Position numbers and translations under genes: made by a program. A stretch of 64,000 nucleotides of DNA from Flavobacteriaceae bacterium (GTDB lineage Bacteria; Bacteroidota; Bacteroidia; Flavobacteriales; Flavobacteriaceae): positions 744,001-808,000 of the forward strand of contig JADGEL010000001.1 in the NCBI GenBank assembly GCA_016744415.1, read 5' to 3'. The notes under the pieces were generated by a model. That model searched no databases, was not told the origin of the DNA, and saw only the letters and a list, made by a program, of their open reading frames with translations. Below are positions 1 to 8,410 of the stretch, one piece after another (the first letter of the stretch is position 1; each line of letters starts with the position of its first letter).

Positions 1-321
1 TTGAGTCTCATCCAAATTAGCAAGGTTTGTAATGTTTTTTATAAACCTTCTATCTGGGTCTGCAACATTTTGTGAACGCACATACATTTCAGAACCTGGT
101 TGAAATGCATTGAAATACAAATGATAAAAAACTAGCTCTAAGTCATCTGGAGAATTATTAGTGTAAACTAATTTTTGTTTTCCATCATATTGATAATTTT
201 CAACATTCATATCAATATTCATTGTATAATCTACATGTTGCTGCCAATAGGTTGAATTAGATTGTGCATTACCTACAAAAAATAGCAGATTTAAAATTGA
301 AAATAAAAAAGTGTTCTTCAT
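1..321 (-). CDS. M1-family metallopeptidase, N-terminal part (runs off left edge)
   Basis: This is the first 107 codons of a gene that continues beyond the left edge with no stop in view. My translation starts with a hydrophobic signal peptide of about 19 residues ending VGNAQ. The mature part begins STYWQQHVDYTMNIDMN and later has FYHLYFNAFQPGSEMYV. Both stretches are typical of the N-terminal beta-sandwich of flavobacterial M1 zinc aminopeptidases, which act in the periplasm or outside the cell. The catalytic HExxH would lie outside the window, so activity cannot be judged. The start ATG (319-321) is the only one next to the signal peptide. Confidence 0.75.
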   Translation of the reverse strand, partial: MKNTFLFSILNLLFFVGNAQSNSTYWQQHVDYTMNIDMNVENYQYDGKQKLVYTNNSPDDLELVFYHLYFNAFQPGSEMYVRSQNVADPDRRFIKNITNLANLDETQ

Positions 322-416
322 AAGGGTATTAGGTTCTTTGGTTAATTTGTTACTTATAGTTATTTGTTCTGATAAATATCGGAAACGTTCGACAAGATAG
401 TATAAAACATATACTT

Positions 417-452
417 ATTCACCCGCAAGATTTAAAAACCTTGCGGGTGAAT
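417..452. terminator. Hairpin, terminator-like, between two minus-strand genes
   Basis: A perfect 13-bp inverted repeat (417-429 with 440-452, GC-rich core CACCCGCAAG) encloses a 10-nt loop. It lies downstream of the S8 peptidase gene, yet the T-run follows the stem on the plus strand (TTTT at 453-456). It is either a terminator for minus transcripts without a good U-tract or a barrier to plus-strand antisense transcription. Confidence 0.6.
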
Positions 453-497
453 TTTTATCAGAAGATAAATAGTATAACTAGTAAATAAAAATTGAAT

Positions 498-2225
498 TTA
501 TAATCCTGCTTCTTCTTTTTCAGAAGGAGTCGAATTCATTTCTTGTAATTTAATATTTGCCGAAATAACTAATGTCATTTTATCTGCTAATAATAATGCG
601 TTATGAGCGTTTACAATAGCTCCTGAAACAGACAACTCGCTAAACGGGACTTTTTTTCCTTCACCACCTGGTAACAATACATCAAAATTTGCTTTGGTAC
701 CAGAGTTCATAATAATGTGTTTCACTTGGCTTGCAGAAAGCTCAGGATAATATGATCTAATTAAAGCTGCAACGCCAGCAACTACTGGTGAAGCCATTGA
801 AGTTCCTTGCATCATTTTGTATTTATTATTTGGGATAGTAGAATAAATTTCTGATCCTGGAGCAAAAATATCTACGTTGTTTTTTCCGTAGTTAGAAAAA
901 CTAGAAACCAATTTTTCATCAAAATGACGTGTGCTAGAACCAATCGTAATTAAATTGTCAGTAATCTCATTTAATTTGTCTGGAGCATCTGTAGGGTAAT
1001 TGTTATATGTTGCTAAATTACTGTTGTCATTTCCTGCTGCATGCACTAATAAAACGTCGTGTTTTTCAGCATACTTAATTGCATCATAAACCCATTCTGG
1101 ATTTGTAGCATAGCTTTTACCAAAACTCATGTTGATTACTTTTGCACCATTATCAACAGCATATCTAATTGCCAAGGCAACATCTTTGTCATATTCATCT
1201 CCATTTGGGACTGCTCTAATTGACATCAATTGAACGTTTGTAGCAACTCCGTTCATTCCTTTACCATTTTCTCTTTCTGCTAAAATGATTCCCGAAACAT
1301 GTGTTCCGTGAGATTCTTCTGTTAATGATCCTCTTACAAAAGAATTTCCATAATCAGTGTCTTTAATATTATAAGGATTATCACCAGTAACAGCTCTTCC
1401 GTCAAAATCAACATTGTAATTGATTTCAACACTAGACTTATAATGATTTATGGTGCCATCTAATTTTCCTATATACTCTTCAATTGTAAAGCCCCTAGAA
1501 AGCACTTTCATCAACTTAATGTTTTGATCTTGCTCAGGTAAGTTTTTCACCTCTTCTAAGGTATAAGTTGATTTGTTTAACTTACTCTTAATGTGCGCAT
1601 CACTAGCAATTAATAGCTCTTTTTTTTCTTTATAATATTTAAGTTTTTTAACAGCTTTTTGATATCCTTTTTTGTAATCTTCTTTTACTTTTTTATAATA
1701 AGAATATTCAGTTTTATCCTTTTGGGGAATATCACCTTCGTAAATTATCTCATATTTAGCGCTCAATTTTTTGTAAACTCTAGTAATTTCTAATTGCTCA
1801 GGAATGTTTGTTCCGTCTGCACCTCCAAAGAAATTCCAGCCATAAACATCATCAACATAACCATTTTTATCATTGTCAATTCCGTTGCCAGCAATTTCAT
1901 TTTTGTTAACCCAAACAACATCCTTTAAATCTTCGTGCTCAATATCAATTCCAGAATCTATTACAGCAACAATCACTGTAGTTCCTTCTTTGTCTGCAAT
2001 AAATTCGTACGCCATATTTAGACTAATTCCGGGGATAGAATCTGAAACAATATCGGCATGTGGCCATTGTTGTAATTCTTGTTCTGTTAAACTACCTCTC
2101 TTTGCAGGAGTTGTAATAATTACAGCGCTATCATTTGGTACTGCTACGTTGTGTATCGACTTTGTTGTATTACAACTAGTCAATATTAGGGCAAGGCTTA
2201 AGCCTAAAATTATTCTTTTGATCAT
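498..2225 (-). CDS. S8-family (subtilisin-like) serine peptidase, lipoprotein
   Basis: A 575-residue secreted protease. The N-terminus (MIKRIILGLSLALILTSC) is a lipoprotein signal with Cys18. The catalytic triad is visible: Asp90 in VIDSGID, His306 in SHGTHVSG and Ser476 in GTSMASP, with Asn399 in AAGND as the oxyanion-hole residue. About 215 residues separate Asp from His, far more than in plain subtilisins. The insert, roughly residues 145-270, is rich in Lys and Tyr and probably helical. It is likely anchored at the cell surface or in the periplasm; the substrate is unknown. It ends before the 417-452 hairpin, and its start lies 18 bp from the end of the MBL gene, so the two are probably cotranscribed. 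Confidence 0.9.
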   Translation of the reverse strand: MIKRIILGLSLALILTSCNTTKSIHNVAVPNDSAVIITTPAKRGSLTEQELQQWPHADIVSDSIPGISLNMAYEFIADKEGTTVIVAVIDSGIDIEHEDLKDVVWVNKNEIAGNGIDNDKNGYVDDVYGWNFFGGADGTNIPEQLEITRVYKKLSAKYEIIYEGDIPQKDKTEYSYYKKVKEDYKKGYQKAVKKLKYYKEKKELLIASDAHIKSKLNKSTYTLEEVKNLPEQDQNIKLMKVLSRGFTIEEYIGKLDGTINHYKSSVEINYNVDFDGRAVTGDNPYNIKDTDYGNSFVRGSLTEESHGTHVSGIILAERENGKGMNGVATNVQLMSIRAVPNGDEYDKDVALAIRYAVDNGAKVINMSFGKSYATNPEWVYDAIKYAEKHDVLLVHAAGNDNSNLATYNNYPTDAPDKLNEITDNLITIGSSTRHFDEKLVSSFSNYGKNNVDIFAPGSEIYSTIPNNKYKMMQGTSMASPVVAGVAALIRSYYPELSASQVKHIIMNSGTKANFDVLLPGGEGKKVPFSELSVSGAIVNAHNALLLADKMTLVISANIKLQEMNSTPSEKEEAGL

Positions 2226-2243
2226 GGGAACTAGGGATTTATA

Positions 2244-3104
2244 TTAATTAAAAATATCTGTAAATTTAAATGTGTTTTTAAGGCGAACGCCCTTTTCGGT
2301 ATGTTGAACTGTACACAACTCAGATTGTGTATCATGTTCTAAAAACAGGATGAATTCTTCATCTGCTGCAGTATTTAAAAATTGTTTTTTTTCTTTCAAT
2401 GTAAGCATAGGTCTTGTATCATACCCCATTACAAAGGGTAAAGGAATATGACCCGTTGTAGGCAACAAATCTGCCATAAATACCAAGGTTTTCTCTTGAT
2501 ATTTAATCATCGGAATCATTTGTTTATCAGTATGTCCATCAGCTAAAAAAATATCAAAGCCTAGTTCGGAATTCTTTTGGATTTTATTTTCTGATAAATT
2601 TATAAAATTTAATTGCCCGCTATCTTGCATCGGATTGATGTTCTCTTTTAAGAAAGATGCTTTTTCTCGGTCATTAGGATTTGTAGCCCAATTCCAATGA
2701 TCTTGATTGCTCCAAAATTTTGCATTTTTAAAAGCAGGTTCATAAAAAGTTTTAGAATTATTCCATTGAATCGATCCTCCGCAATGATCAAAATGTAAAT
2801 GAGTTAAAAATACATCGGTAATATCATCACGATGAAATCCTAATTTTGCTAATGAAATATCTAAAGTAGCATCACCAAACAAATAATAATAACCAAAAAA
2901 TTTATCTGATTGCTTATTTCCGAGCCCAGTATCGATCAAAATCAATCTGTTTCCATCTTCAATTAACATACATCGCATAGCTAAATCGATCATGTTATTT
3001 GTGTCAGCAGGATTGGTTCGTTGCCACAAATTCTTAGGAACTACGCCAAACATAGCGCCTCCATCAAGCTTTAGATTTCCAGTTTCAATAGGGTAAATTT
3101 TCAT
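2244..3104 (-). CDS. MBL-fold metallo-hydrolase
   Basis: A 286-residue cytoplasmic metallo-beta-lactamase-fold hydrolase without a signal peptide. The metal-binding signature HLHFDHCGG (His102, His104, Asp106, His107) is intact, and a later His sits in DGHTDKQM. Overall it resembles quorum-quenching-lactonase-like or generic MBL hydrolases of Bacteroidota, but nothing in the sequence fixes a substrate. It lies upstream of the S8 peptidase on the same strand with an 18-bp gap. The tRNA-Cys gene and its terminator are upstream. Confidence 0.85.
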   Translation of the reverse strand: MKIYPIETGNLKLDGGAMFGVVPKNLWQRTNPADTNNMIDLAMRCMLIEDGNRLILIDTGLGNKQSDKFFGYYYLFGDATLDISLAKLGFHRDDITDVFLTHLHFDHCGGSIQWNNSKTFYEPAFKNAKFWSNQDHWNWATNPNDREKASFLKENINPMQDSGQLNFINLSENKIQKNSELGFDIFLADGHTDKQMIPMIKYQEKTLVFMADLLPTTGHIPLPFVMGYDTRPMLTLKEKKQFLNTAADEEFILFLEHDTQSELCTVQHTEKGVRLKNTFKFTDIFN

Positions 3105-3167
3105 CCATACAAATAAGGGATGTAAAGGTCTTAATTATCTTTCACTTTTTATGTTAAAAAAAGCAAA

Positions 3168-3197
3168 AAAACCGTCTCGCAAAATGCGGACGGTTTT
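3168..3197 (-). terminator. Rho-independent terminator of tRNA-Cys
   Basis: An 8-9 bp stem (AAACCGTC with GACGGTTT, positions 3169-3176 and 3189-3196) continues into a CGCA/TGCG inner helix. Read on the minus strand it is followed by a long T-run (complement of 3145-3170). It sits directly downstream of the tRNA. Confidence 0.85.
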
Positions 3198-3201
3198 CTA
3201 G

Positions 3202-3272
3202 AGGCGTCGAACGGACTCGAACCGATGTACGAGCTTTTGCAGAGCTCTGCCTAGCCACTCGGCCACGACGCC
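3202..3272 (-). tRNA. tRNA-Cys (GCA)
   Basis: A 71-nt cloverleaf. The acceptor stem GGCGTCG pairs with CGACGCC, and the discriminator base is U, as in tRNA-Cys. The D arm contains GCCGAGTGGCTAGGC. The anticodon stem GAGCT/AGCTC encloses the loop CTGCAAA, giving anticodon GCA. The T arm contains GGTTCGAGTCC. The CCA end is not encoded. Confidence 0.97.
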
Positions 3273-3319
3273 ATTAAGGTTTGCAAATTTAGTTATTTTT
3301 ATATTGTTGGCAAGTATTT

Positions 3320-3682
3320 TTAGATTTTCCTTTTCTTCTTTCGACTGATCGTGACTTTTTCAACATTACCACCAATTGGTGGGTTGATTTTTGAAACTGA
3401 AACCTTGCATTTTTGCACCATCAAAAGCTCTTTTAAAATTCTGTTGATAATGCGATCTACCACATGCTCTAACAGTGCTGAACGAACCGCCATTTCTTCT
3501 TTTACAATTTTGTTTAGATGAACATAATCTGCAGTGTCACTCAATTCATCTGATTGTGAAGATTTTCTTAAGTCTGCTTTTACTTTTACATCTATTCGAT
3601 AATCTGACCCTATTTTACCCTCTTCTATTAAACAGCCATGGAAGGCATAAATTCTAATATTTTCAACTTTTATGATTCCCAT
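3320..3682 (-). CDS. folB: Dihydroneopterin aldolase
   Basis: Converts 7,8-dihydroneopterin to 6-hydroxymethyl-dihydropterin and glycolaldehyde in folate synthesis. Read from the ATG at 3680-3682 it is 120 residues, the usual length. Family features are the start IRIYAFHGCLIEEGKIG, with the active-site Glu, and the C-terminal SKINPPIGGNVEKVTI, with the catalytic Lys. A seven-residue upstream extension has no ATG and overlaps the preceding gene, so I rejected it. The start lies 1 bp from the stop of the zinc-ribbon gene, suggesting translational coupling. Confidence 0.9.
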   Translation of the reverse strand: MGIIKVENIRIYAFHGCLIEEGKIGSDYRIDVKVKADLRKSSQSDELSDTADYVHLNKIVKEEMAVRSALLEHVVDRIINRILKELLMVQKCKVSVSKINPPIGGNVEKVTISRKKKRKI

Positions 3683-3683
3683 T

Positions 3684-3899
3684 TTAATTTGTAAAAAAGT
3701 CAAAGATATTACTCAAGGCTTTAGTTGAAGCTTTGTAAAATTCTGTGTATTTCCATTTTTCACATGTTACAGAAGTATATTTTTCTGTTTGCACATCAAA
3801 TATTTTAGATAATATTCCTCCAGTAGCTCTCATTTGTCCAATTTCATAGCTTCGGTTTTTACACTTCGGACAAGTATAATTTAAGTTCACATCGTTCAT
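3684..3899 (-). CDS. Small zinc-ribbon-like protein with one ligand replaced
   Basis: A 71-residue cytoplasmic protein with CPKC near the N-terminus and a second knuckle that reads TCEKWKY. Relatives in flavobacteria, as I remember them, have a second CxxC here (zinc-ribbon nucleic-acid-binding type). In this copy the fourth Cys is Trp, encoded TGG (one base from TGT). The conserved tail EFYKASTKALSNIFDFFTN suggests the protein is otherwise intact. Function is unknown. It forms a two-gene unit with folB. Confidence 0.75.
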   Translation of the reverse strand: MNDVNLNYTCPKCKNRSYEIGQMRATGGILSKIFDVQTEKYTSVTCEKWKYTEFYKASTKALSNIFDFFTN

Positions 3900-3946
3900 C
3901 TTGCTTATTTTTCATCAAATATACTAATTCACGCTTTTTTTTGTAG

Positions 3947-3976
3947 TTGTATTGCCAAAAAAAATCAATAATTTTG
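3947..3976 (+). promoter_or_regulatory. Promoter of glnS, Bacteroidota type
   Basis: TAATTTTG at 3969-3976 matches TAnnTTTG, with TTG at 3947-3949 as a possible -33 element (19-nt spacer). The predicted transcript starts near 3983, so only the ATG at 3994 can be the start codon. Confidence 0.6.
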
Positions 3977-3993
3977 CAACTCATTTTGAAAGT

Positions 3994-5676
3994 ATGAACG
4001 AAGAAAAAAAATCATTGAATTTTATTGAGCAAATTGTTGCTGAGGATTTAAAAAACGGATTGGATAAAAACGATTTACGTTTCCGTTTTCCACCAGAACC
4101 AAACGGATATTTACATATTGGTCATGCGGCCTCTATTTGTTTAAATTTTGGTTTAGGATTACAACACAACGCACCCGTAAACTTACGTTTTGATGATACA
4201 AACCCTGCAAAAGAAGAGCAAGAATATGTTGATGCTATTAAGAAAGATGTTGAATGGTTAGGTTTTAAGTGGGATAAAGAATTGTATTCTTCAGATTATT
4301 TTCAACAACTTTATGATTGGACAATTGTACTTATCAAAGATGGAAAAGCATATGTAGATGAGCAATCATCAGAAGAAATAAGAGCACAAAAAGGAACACC
4401 AACAGAGGTGGGAGTTGATAGTCCTTTTAGAAATAGATCGGTTGAGGAAAATCTTGACTTGTTCGAAAAAATGAAGAATGGTGATTTTGATGAAGGAAGT
4501 GTAGTATTGCGTGCAAAAATCGACATGAAGCACAACAATATGCACATGCGCGATCCTATTTTATATCGTGTTTTAAAAAAATCACACCATAGAACAGGAA
4601 CGAATTGGTGTATTTTTCCGATGTATGATTGGACTCATGGAGAGTCAGATTATATAGAGCAAATATCACATTCATTTTGCACGTTAGAGTTTAAGAGTCA
4701 CCGAGAATTATATGATTGGTATTTAGATCGAGTAGTGTCATCAGAAAATATCCGCCCAAAACAACGCGAGTTTGCAAGACGTAATTTGAGTTATACTGTG
4801 ATGAGTAAACGCAAATTATTGCAATTGGTTGAAAACAGAATTGTAAACGGATGGGACGACCCAAGAATGCCTACAATATCTGGATTGAGACGTAGAGGAT
4901 ATACCTCAGAATCTATCCGAAACTTTAGTGATGTATCTGGAATTTCAAAACGAGATTCTATTACTGACGTGGCTTTGTTGGAGTCTTGTATCAAAGACCA
5001 TTTAAACAAAACGGCACCTAGAGTGATGGCGGTTTTAGATCCTATAAAAGTGATTATTACCAATTACCCTGAAGGAGAAGAAGAATTTTTAGATGCTAAT
5101 TATAATGACTATGAAGAAGGGTTTGGTAGTAGACCAGTTCCTTTTTCGAGAGATATTTATATAGAAAGAGAAGACTTTAGAGAAGAAGCTAATAAAAAAT
5201 TTTTCAGATTAAAATTGGGCAAGGAAGTCCGATTAAAAAATGCCTATATCATAAAAGCAGAAGGCTGTATTAAAGATGCTGATGGCACAATTACAGAGAT
5301 ACATTGTACGTATGATGCGGATTCTAAAAGCGGAAGCGGAAGTGAAGCAAGTAAACGAAAAGTAAAAGGGACATTGCATTGGGTATCGGTAAAACATGCA
5401 GTAAAAGCTGAAGTACGACTGTATGATCGTTTGTTTAGCGATGAAGATCCGGATGGACATAAAGACAAAAACTTTTTAGAATTTGTAAATCCAAACTCTT
5501 TAGAAGTGGTTACTGCTTTTGTGGAGCCTAGTTTGAAATTTGTTAAAGTTGGAGAGCGTTTTCAGTTTCAACGCAAAGGATATTTTTGTGTAGATGATGA
5601 TGCTACTAACGAAAATTTAGTATTTAATAGAACGGTTCCTTTGAGAGATTCTTGGGTAAAAGTTGAGAAGAAATAA
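3994..5676 (+). CDS. glnS: Glutaminyl-tRNA synthetase
   Basis: Charges tRNA-Gln with glutamine. It is 560 residues from the ATG at 3994 (MNEEKKSLNFIEQIV); the longer frame from TTG 3952 would start upstream of the promoter. Class I motifs are PPEPNGYLHIGHA (HIGH) and VMSKRKL (KMSKS). The TGTNWCIFPMYDWTHGESD segment separates it from GluRS. A Gln anticodon-binding beta-barrel domain fills the C-terminal half. A directly charging GlnRS suggests that the GatCAB route is not needed for Gln in this organism. Confidence 0.97.
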   Translation: MNEEKKSLNFIEQIVAEDLKNGLDKNDLRFRFPPEPNGYLHIGHAASICLNFGLGLQHNAPVNLRFDDTNPAKEEQEYVDAIKKDVEWLGFKWDKELYSSDYFQQLYDWTIVLIKDGKAYVDEQSSEEIRAQKGTPTEVGVDSPFRNRSVEENLDLFEKMKNGDFDEGSVVLRAKIDMKHNNMHMRDPILYRVLKKSHHRTGTNWCIFPMYDWTHGESDYIEQISHSFCTLEFKSHRELYDWYLDRVVSSENIRPKQREFARRNLSYTVMSKRKLLQLVENRIVNGWDDPRMPTISGLRRRGYTSESIRNFSDVSGISKRDSITDVALLESCIKDHLNKTAPRVMAVLDPIKVIITNYPEGEEEFLDANYNDYEEGFGSRPVPFSRDIYIEREDFREEANKKFFRLKLGKEVRLKNAYIIKAEGCIKDADGTITEIHCTYDADSKSGSGSEASKRKVKGTLHWVSVKHAVKAEVRLYDRLFSDEDPDGHKDKNFLEFVNPNSLEVVTAFVEPSLKFVKVGERFQFQRKGYFCVDDDATNENLVFNRTVPLRDSWVKVEKK

Positions 5677-5701
5677 GGGCACTGTCATTCTGGTTGAAAA
5701 C

Positions 5702-5736
5702 GAAAAATCTCGAATAATTGAGAATAGAGATTTTTC
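5702..5736. repeat. Palindromic intergenic repeat (GTCATT-type), also terminator-like
   Basis: A 10-bp inverted repeat (GAAAAATCTC with GAGATTTTTC) lies in a region starting GTCATTCTGG at 5687 and ending CGTTCAAAATGAAAA near 5755. This resembles the dispersed GTCATT... palindromes found in Bacteroidota genomes, with related copies near 20205 and 31322. It separates the convergent glnS and histidine kinase genes. Confidence 0.55.
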
Positions 5737-5773
5737 AATTCGTTCAAAATGAAAAGCATAATTTATTGTTAGA

Positions 5774-6814
5774 TTATTTCACTTTACTCATTGTAAAAGA
5801 AAATTCTGATCCTTTTTTAAATTTGCTTTTTACCAAAATGGTTTCGTCATGTGCTTCAATAATATGTTTTACAATTGAGAGCCCTAATCCAGAACCACCT
5901 TGCTCTCTAGAGCGACTTTGATCTACCCGATAAAAACGTTCAAACAACCTTGAAAGGTGTTCTTTTTTAATTCCCAAGCCGTTATCCGTAATTTTTATGA
6001 GGATTTTTTTATGTCCGTAAGATTCAATACTTATAGTTGTTGCACCATTAACCTTTCCATATTTTAAGGAGTTCATAATCAGGTTTATCAAAACTTGCTC
6101 TATGCGCTCTCTATCGCCAATAACCAATAATGGCACATCATAAGGTTTATTGAACATTAAGGAAATTCCGCGGGTATGAGATTTCATTTCTAATAAATCA
6201 AACACTCCTTGAATTAATTCAATAATATTAAACTCTTCTTTTTGAAGACCTAATTCGTTAGACTCTAACTTAGCAATCATGTCTAAATCTTTCACAATTG
6301 CTACCAGACGCTCCACTCCTTTATTGGCTCTTTGCAGATATTTTTCACTGATATTTTCATCGTCAATGGCTCCATCTAAAAGGGTTAACAAATACCCTTG
6401 TACAGTAAATAAAGGTGTTTTTAATTCATGAGATACGTTACCTAAAAATTCACGTCTATAAGATTCACGTTCGTATAAACTTGCAATTTCAACTTGTTTT
6501 TCTTCTGCAAACTTTTTTACTTCTGCAGAAAGGGTTTCCATGTTGGTAGTGAGGGCAGTTTTCTCTAAATCATCAAAATCCAATAAAGAGACTTCTTCAT
6601 AAATTTTTTTGATTCGTTTGTAAATAAAACGTTCAACACGAATTTGAATTATAATAATTGAAAAGATAAAGCTGATAATGGCCGCTGAAAAAATAATATT
6701 ATAATGAATAGATTCATTGAATATATACTGTAAAACAATGAGTAATATCACAAAGAATGAAGTAATAATAACTGCCGACCAAAAGGCAAAAGAATATGTT
6801 TTTTTAAGCTTCAC
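5774..6814 (-). CDS. Sensor histidine kinase, PhoR-like
   Basis: A 346-residue membrane kinase. Two transmembrane segments (about 8-30 and 38-58) enclose a very short periplasmic loop, so it probably senses within or through the membrane. The dimerisation helix carries the phospho-acceptor His129 in NVSHELKTPL. The ATPase domain has LMNSLKYG (N box), TDNGLGI (G1), ERFYRVD (F box) and GGSGLGLSIV (G2). No HAMP or PAS domain is evident. It lies 9 bp downstream of the response regulator and forms a two-component operon with it. The phosphate-type name rests only on similarity; the signal is unknown. Confidence 0.88.
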   Translation of the reverse strand: MKLKKTYSFAFWSAVIITSFFVILLIVLQYIFNESIHYNIIFSAAIISFIFSIIIIQIRVERFIYKRIKKIYEEVSLLDFDDLEKTALTTNMETLSAEVKKFAEEKQVEIASLYERESYRREFLGNVSHELKTPLFTVQGYLLTLLDGAIDDENISEKYLQRANKGVERLVAIVKDLDMIAKLESNELGLQKEEFNIIELIQGVFDLLEMKSHTRGISLMFNKPYDVPLLVIGDRERIEQVLINLIMNSLKYGKVNGATTISIESYGHKKILIKITDNGLGIKKEHLSRLFERFYRVDQSRSREQGGSGLGLSIVKHIIEAHDETILVKSKFKKGSEFSFTMSKVK

Positions 6815-6823
6815 AAATAGATA

Positions 6824-7513
6824 TTATACTTCGTCAGATACAAACTTATACCCAACGCCTTTAATTGTTTTAATATAGTCATCTCCAATTTTTTCACGCA
6901 ATTTTCTTATATGCACATCTATGGTACGCCCTCCAACAACAACTTCACTTCCCCAAACTTGGTCTAGAATAATTTCGCGTTTAAAAACTTTTCCAGGGTT
7001 TGAAGCTAACAAGGAAAACAACTCAAACTCTTTTCTAGGTAAGGTTATTTTTTCTTTATTTTTAGAAATTAAATATTCATCTCTATTAATAATTATTGAT
7101 CCTACGGTAACAATATTTTCGTCGGTTACTGTTTTTAATCTGCGTAATAAAGATTTTACTTTACTCACCAAAACTTTAGGCTTTACAGGCTTGGTGATAT
7201 AATCATCAGCCCCTGCTTCAAAACCTGCAACTTGCGAATAATCTTCACCACGAGCTGTAAAAAATGCAATTAAGACATCATCCAACCCATCTAAGCTCCT
7301 AATTTTTTCGCAGGCTTCAATACCATCCATTTCTGGCATCATCACATCTAACAGAATTAAATGAGGTTTTATTTTTTTGGCTTGCTCAACAGCTTTTATC
7401 CCGTTTTCAGCGGTGAAAATTGCATAGCCTTCATTTCTTAAATTGTAGGATACAATTTCTAAAATATCTGGTTCATCATCAACCAAAAGAATTTTTATAT
7501 CAGTTTTTTTCAT
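6824..7513 (-). CDS. OmpR/PhoB-family response regulator
   Basis: A 229-residue transcription factor. The receiver domain has acidic residues VDDEPD (12-13), the phospho-acceptor Asp56 in LILLDVMMPEMDG and Lys in TKPVKP. A C-terminal winged helix contains LPRKEFELFSLLASNPG and VVGGRTIDVHIRKLREKIG. It is the first gene of the two-component operon, with a Bacteroidota -7 box just upstream. Confidence 0.92.
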   Translation of the reverse strand: MKKTDIKILLVDDEPDILEIVSYNLRNEGYAIFTAENGIKAVEQAKKIKPHLILLDVMMPEMDGIEACEKIRSLDGLDDVLIAFFTARGEDYSQVAGFEAGADDYITKPVKPKVLVSKVKSLLRRLKTVTDENIVTVGSIIINRDEYLISKNKEKITLPRKEFELFSLLASNPGKVFKREIILDQVWGSEVVVGGRTIDVHIRKLREKIGDDYIKTIKGVGYKFVSDEV

Positions 7514-7534
7514 TGTTTAGTTTGATACGATTTT

Positions 7535-7542
7535 CAAAGATA
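7535..7542 (-). promoter_or_regulatory. -7 element of the two-component operon
   Basis: Minus-strand TATCTTTG matches TAnnTTTG and lies 21 nt upstream of the response-regulator ATG. Confidence 0.55.
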
Positions 7543-7683
7543 ATTATTAATATGAAACAGTGTTCATCCTTAACATTGATTTAATATCAGAAAGTAGATT
7601 AATAATTTTAAGATAACATTAGCAAAAGAGCTAACCTGTATAAGAGAACTCTTTTTCGTATCTTTAAAGCAAAAGAAAAAGCT

Positions 7684-8400
7684 ATGACTACTAAAATTGA
7701 TTTTAAAAAAATATTATTTCTAGATATTGAAACTGTTCCTGAAGTAGAGAATTACCAAGATTTAACGGAAATAAAACAAGAGCTATTTAGCTTAAAAACC
7801 CAATATCAACGAAAAGAAGAATTTACCCCAGAAGAGTTTTACAATCGTGCAGGAATTTGGGCAGAGTTTGGTAAAATTATCTGTATTTCTGTCGGATTTT
7901 TTTCGTCTTTTGAAAAGGAAAGAGTGTTTAGAGTCAAGTCTTTTTATAGTGATGACGAATATTCATTGTTAGTAGAATTTAATGATTTGTTGAACAGCCA
8001 TTTTGATAAAGCCAACAACTTATTATGTGCGCATAATGGAAAGGAATTTGATTTCCCGTACATAGCACGTAGAATGATTATACACAGAATTGATTTGCCT
8101 AAAAGCTTGAATTTATTTGGAAAAAAACCATGGGAGATTCCACATTTAGACACTATGGAGTTATGGAAATTTGGTGATTTTAAACACTACACATCTCTAA
8201 AATTGATGACACATATTTTAGGGGTTCCATCGCCAAAAGATGATATTGATGGGAGTCAAGTGGCAGGTGTTTATTACAAAGAAAAGAACCTTGAACGGAT
8301 TGTTACATACTGTGAAAAAGACACTATTGCTGTTGCGCAATTACTTTTACGATTGTATAATAATGATTTATTGGTAGCTGAAGAAGTTGTAAGGGTTTAA
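7684..8400 (+). CDS. Predicted 3'-5' exonuclease, PolB-exonuclease-like (DEDDy)
   Basis: A 238-residue RNase H-like exonuclease. The DEDD motifs are visible: LFLDIETVPE (Exo I), CAHNGKEFDFPYIARR (Exo II) and YCEKDTIAVAQLLLRL (Exo III, Y-type). This matches the stand-alone family related to the proofreading domain of DNA polymerase B. The role is probably DNA or RNA end trimming; the exact substrate is unknown. It is transcribed alone, convergent with the ABC-F gene, with a 10-bp gap between stops. Confidence 0.85.
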   Translation: MTTKIDFKKILFLDIETVPEVENYQDLTEIKQELFSLKTQYQRKEEFTPEEFYNRAGIWAEFGKIICISVGFFSSFEKERVFRVKSFYSDDEYSLLVEFNDLLNSHFDKANNLLCAHNGKEFDFPYIARRMIIHRIDLPKSLNLFGKKPWEIPHLDTMELWKFGDFKHYTSLKLMTHILGVPSPKDDIDGSQVAGVYYKEKNLERIVTYCEKDTIAVAQLLLRLYNNDLLVAEEVVRV

Positions 8401-8410
8401 GCAATTAAAC

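Noticed and set aside
3952-3993. Longer N-terminus of GlnRS from TTG
   Set aside because: The -7 box lies within it and the extra 14 residues do not resemble GlnRS.
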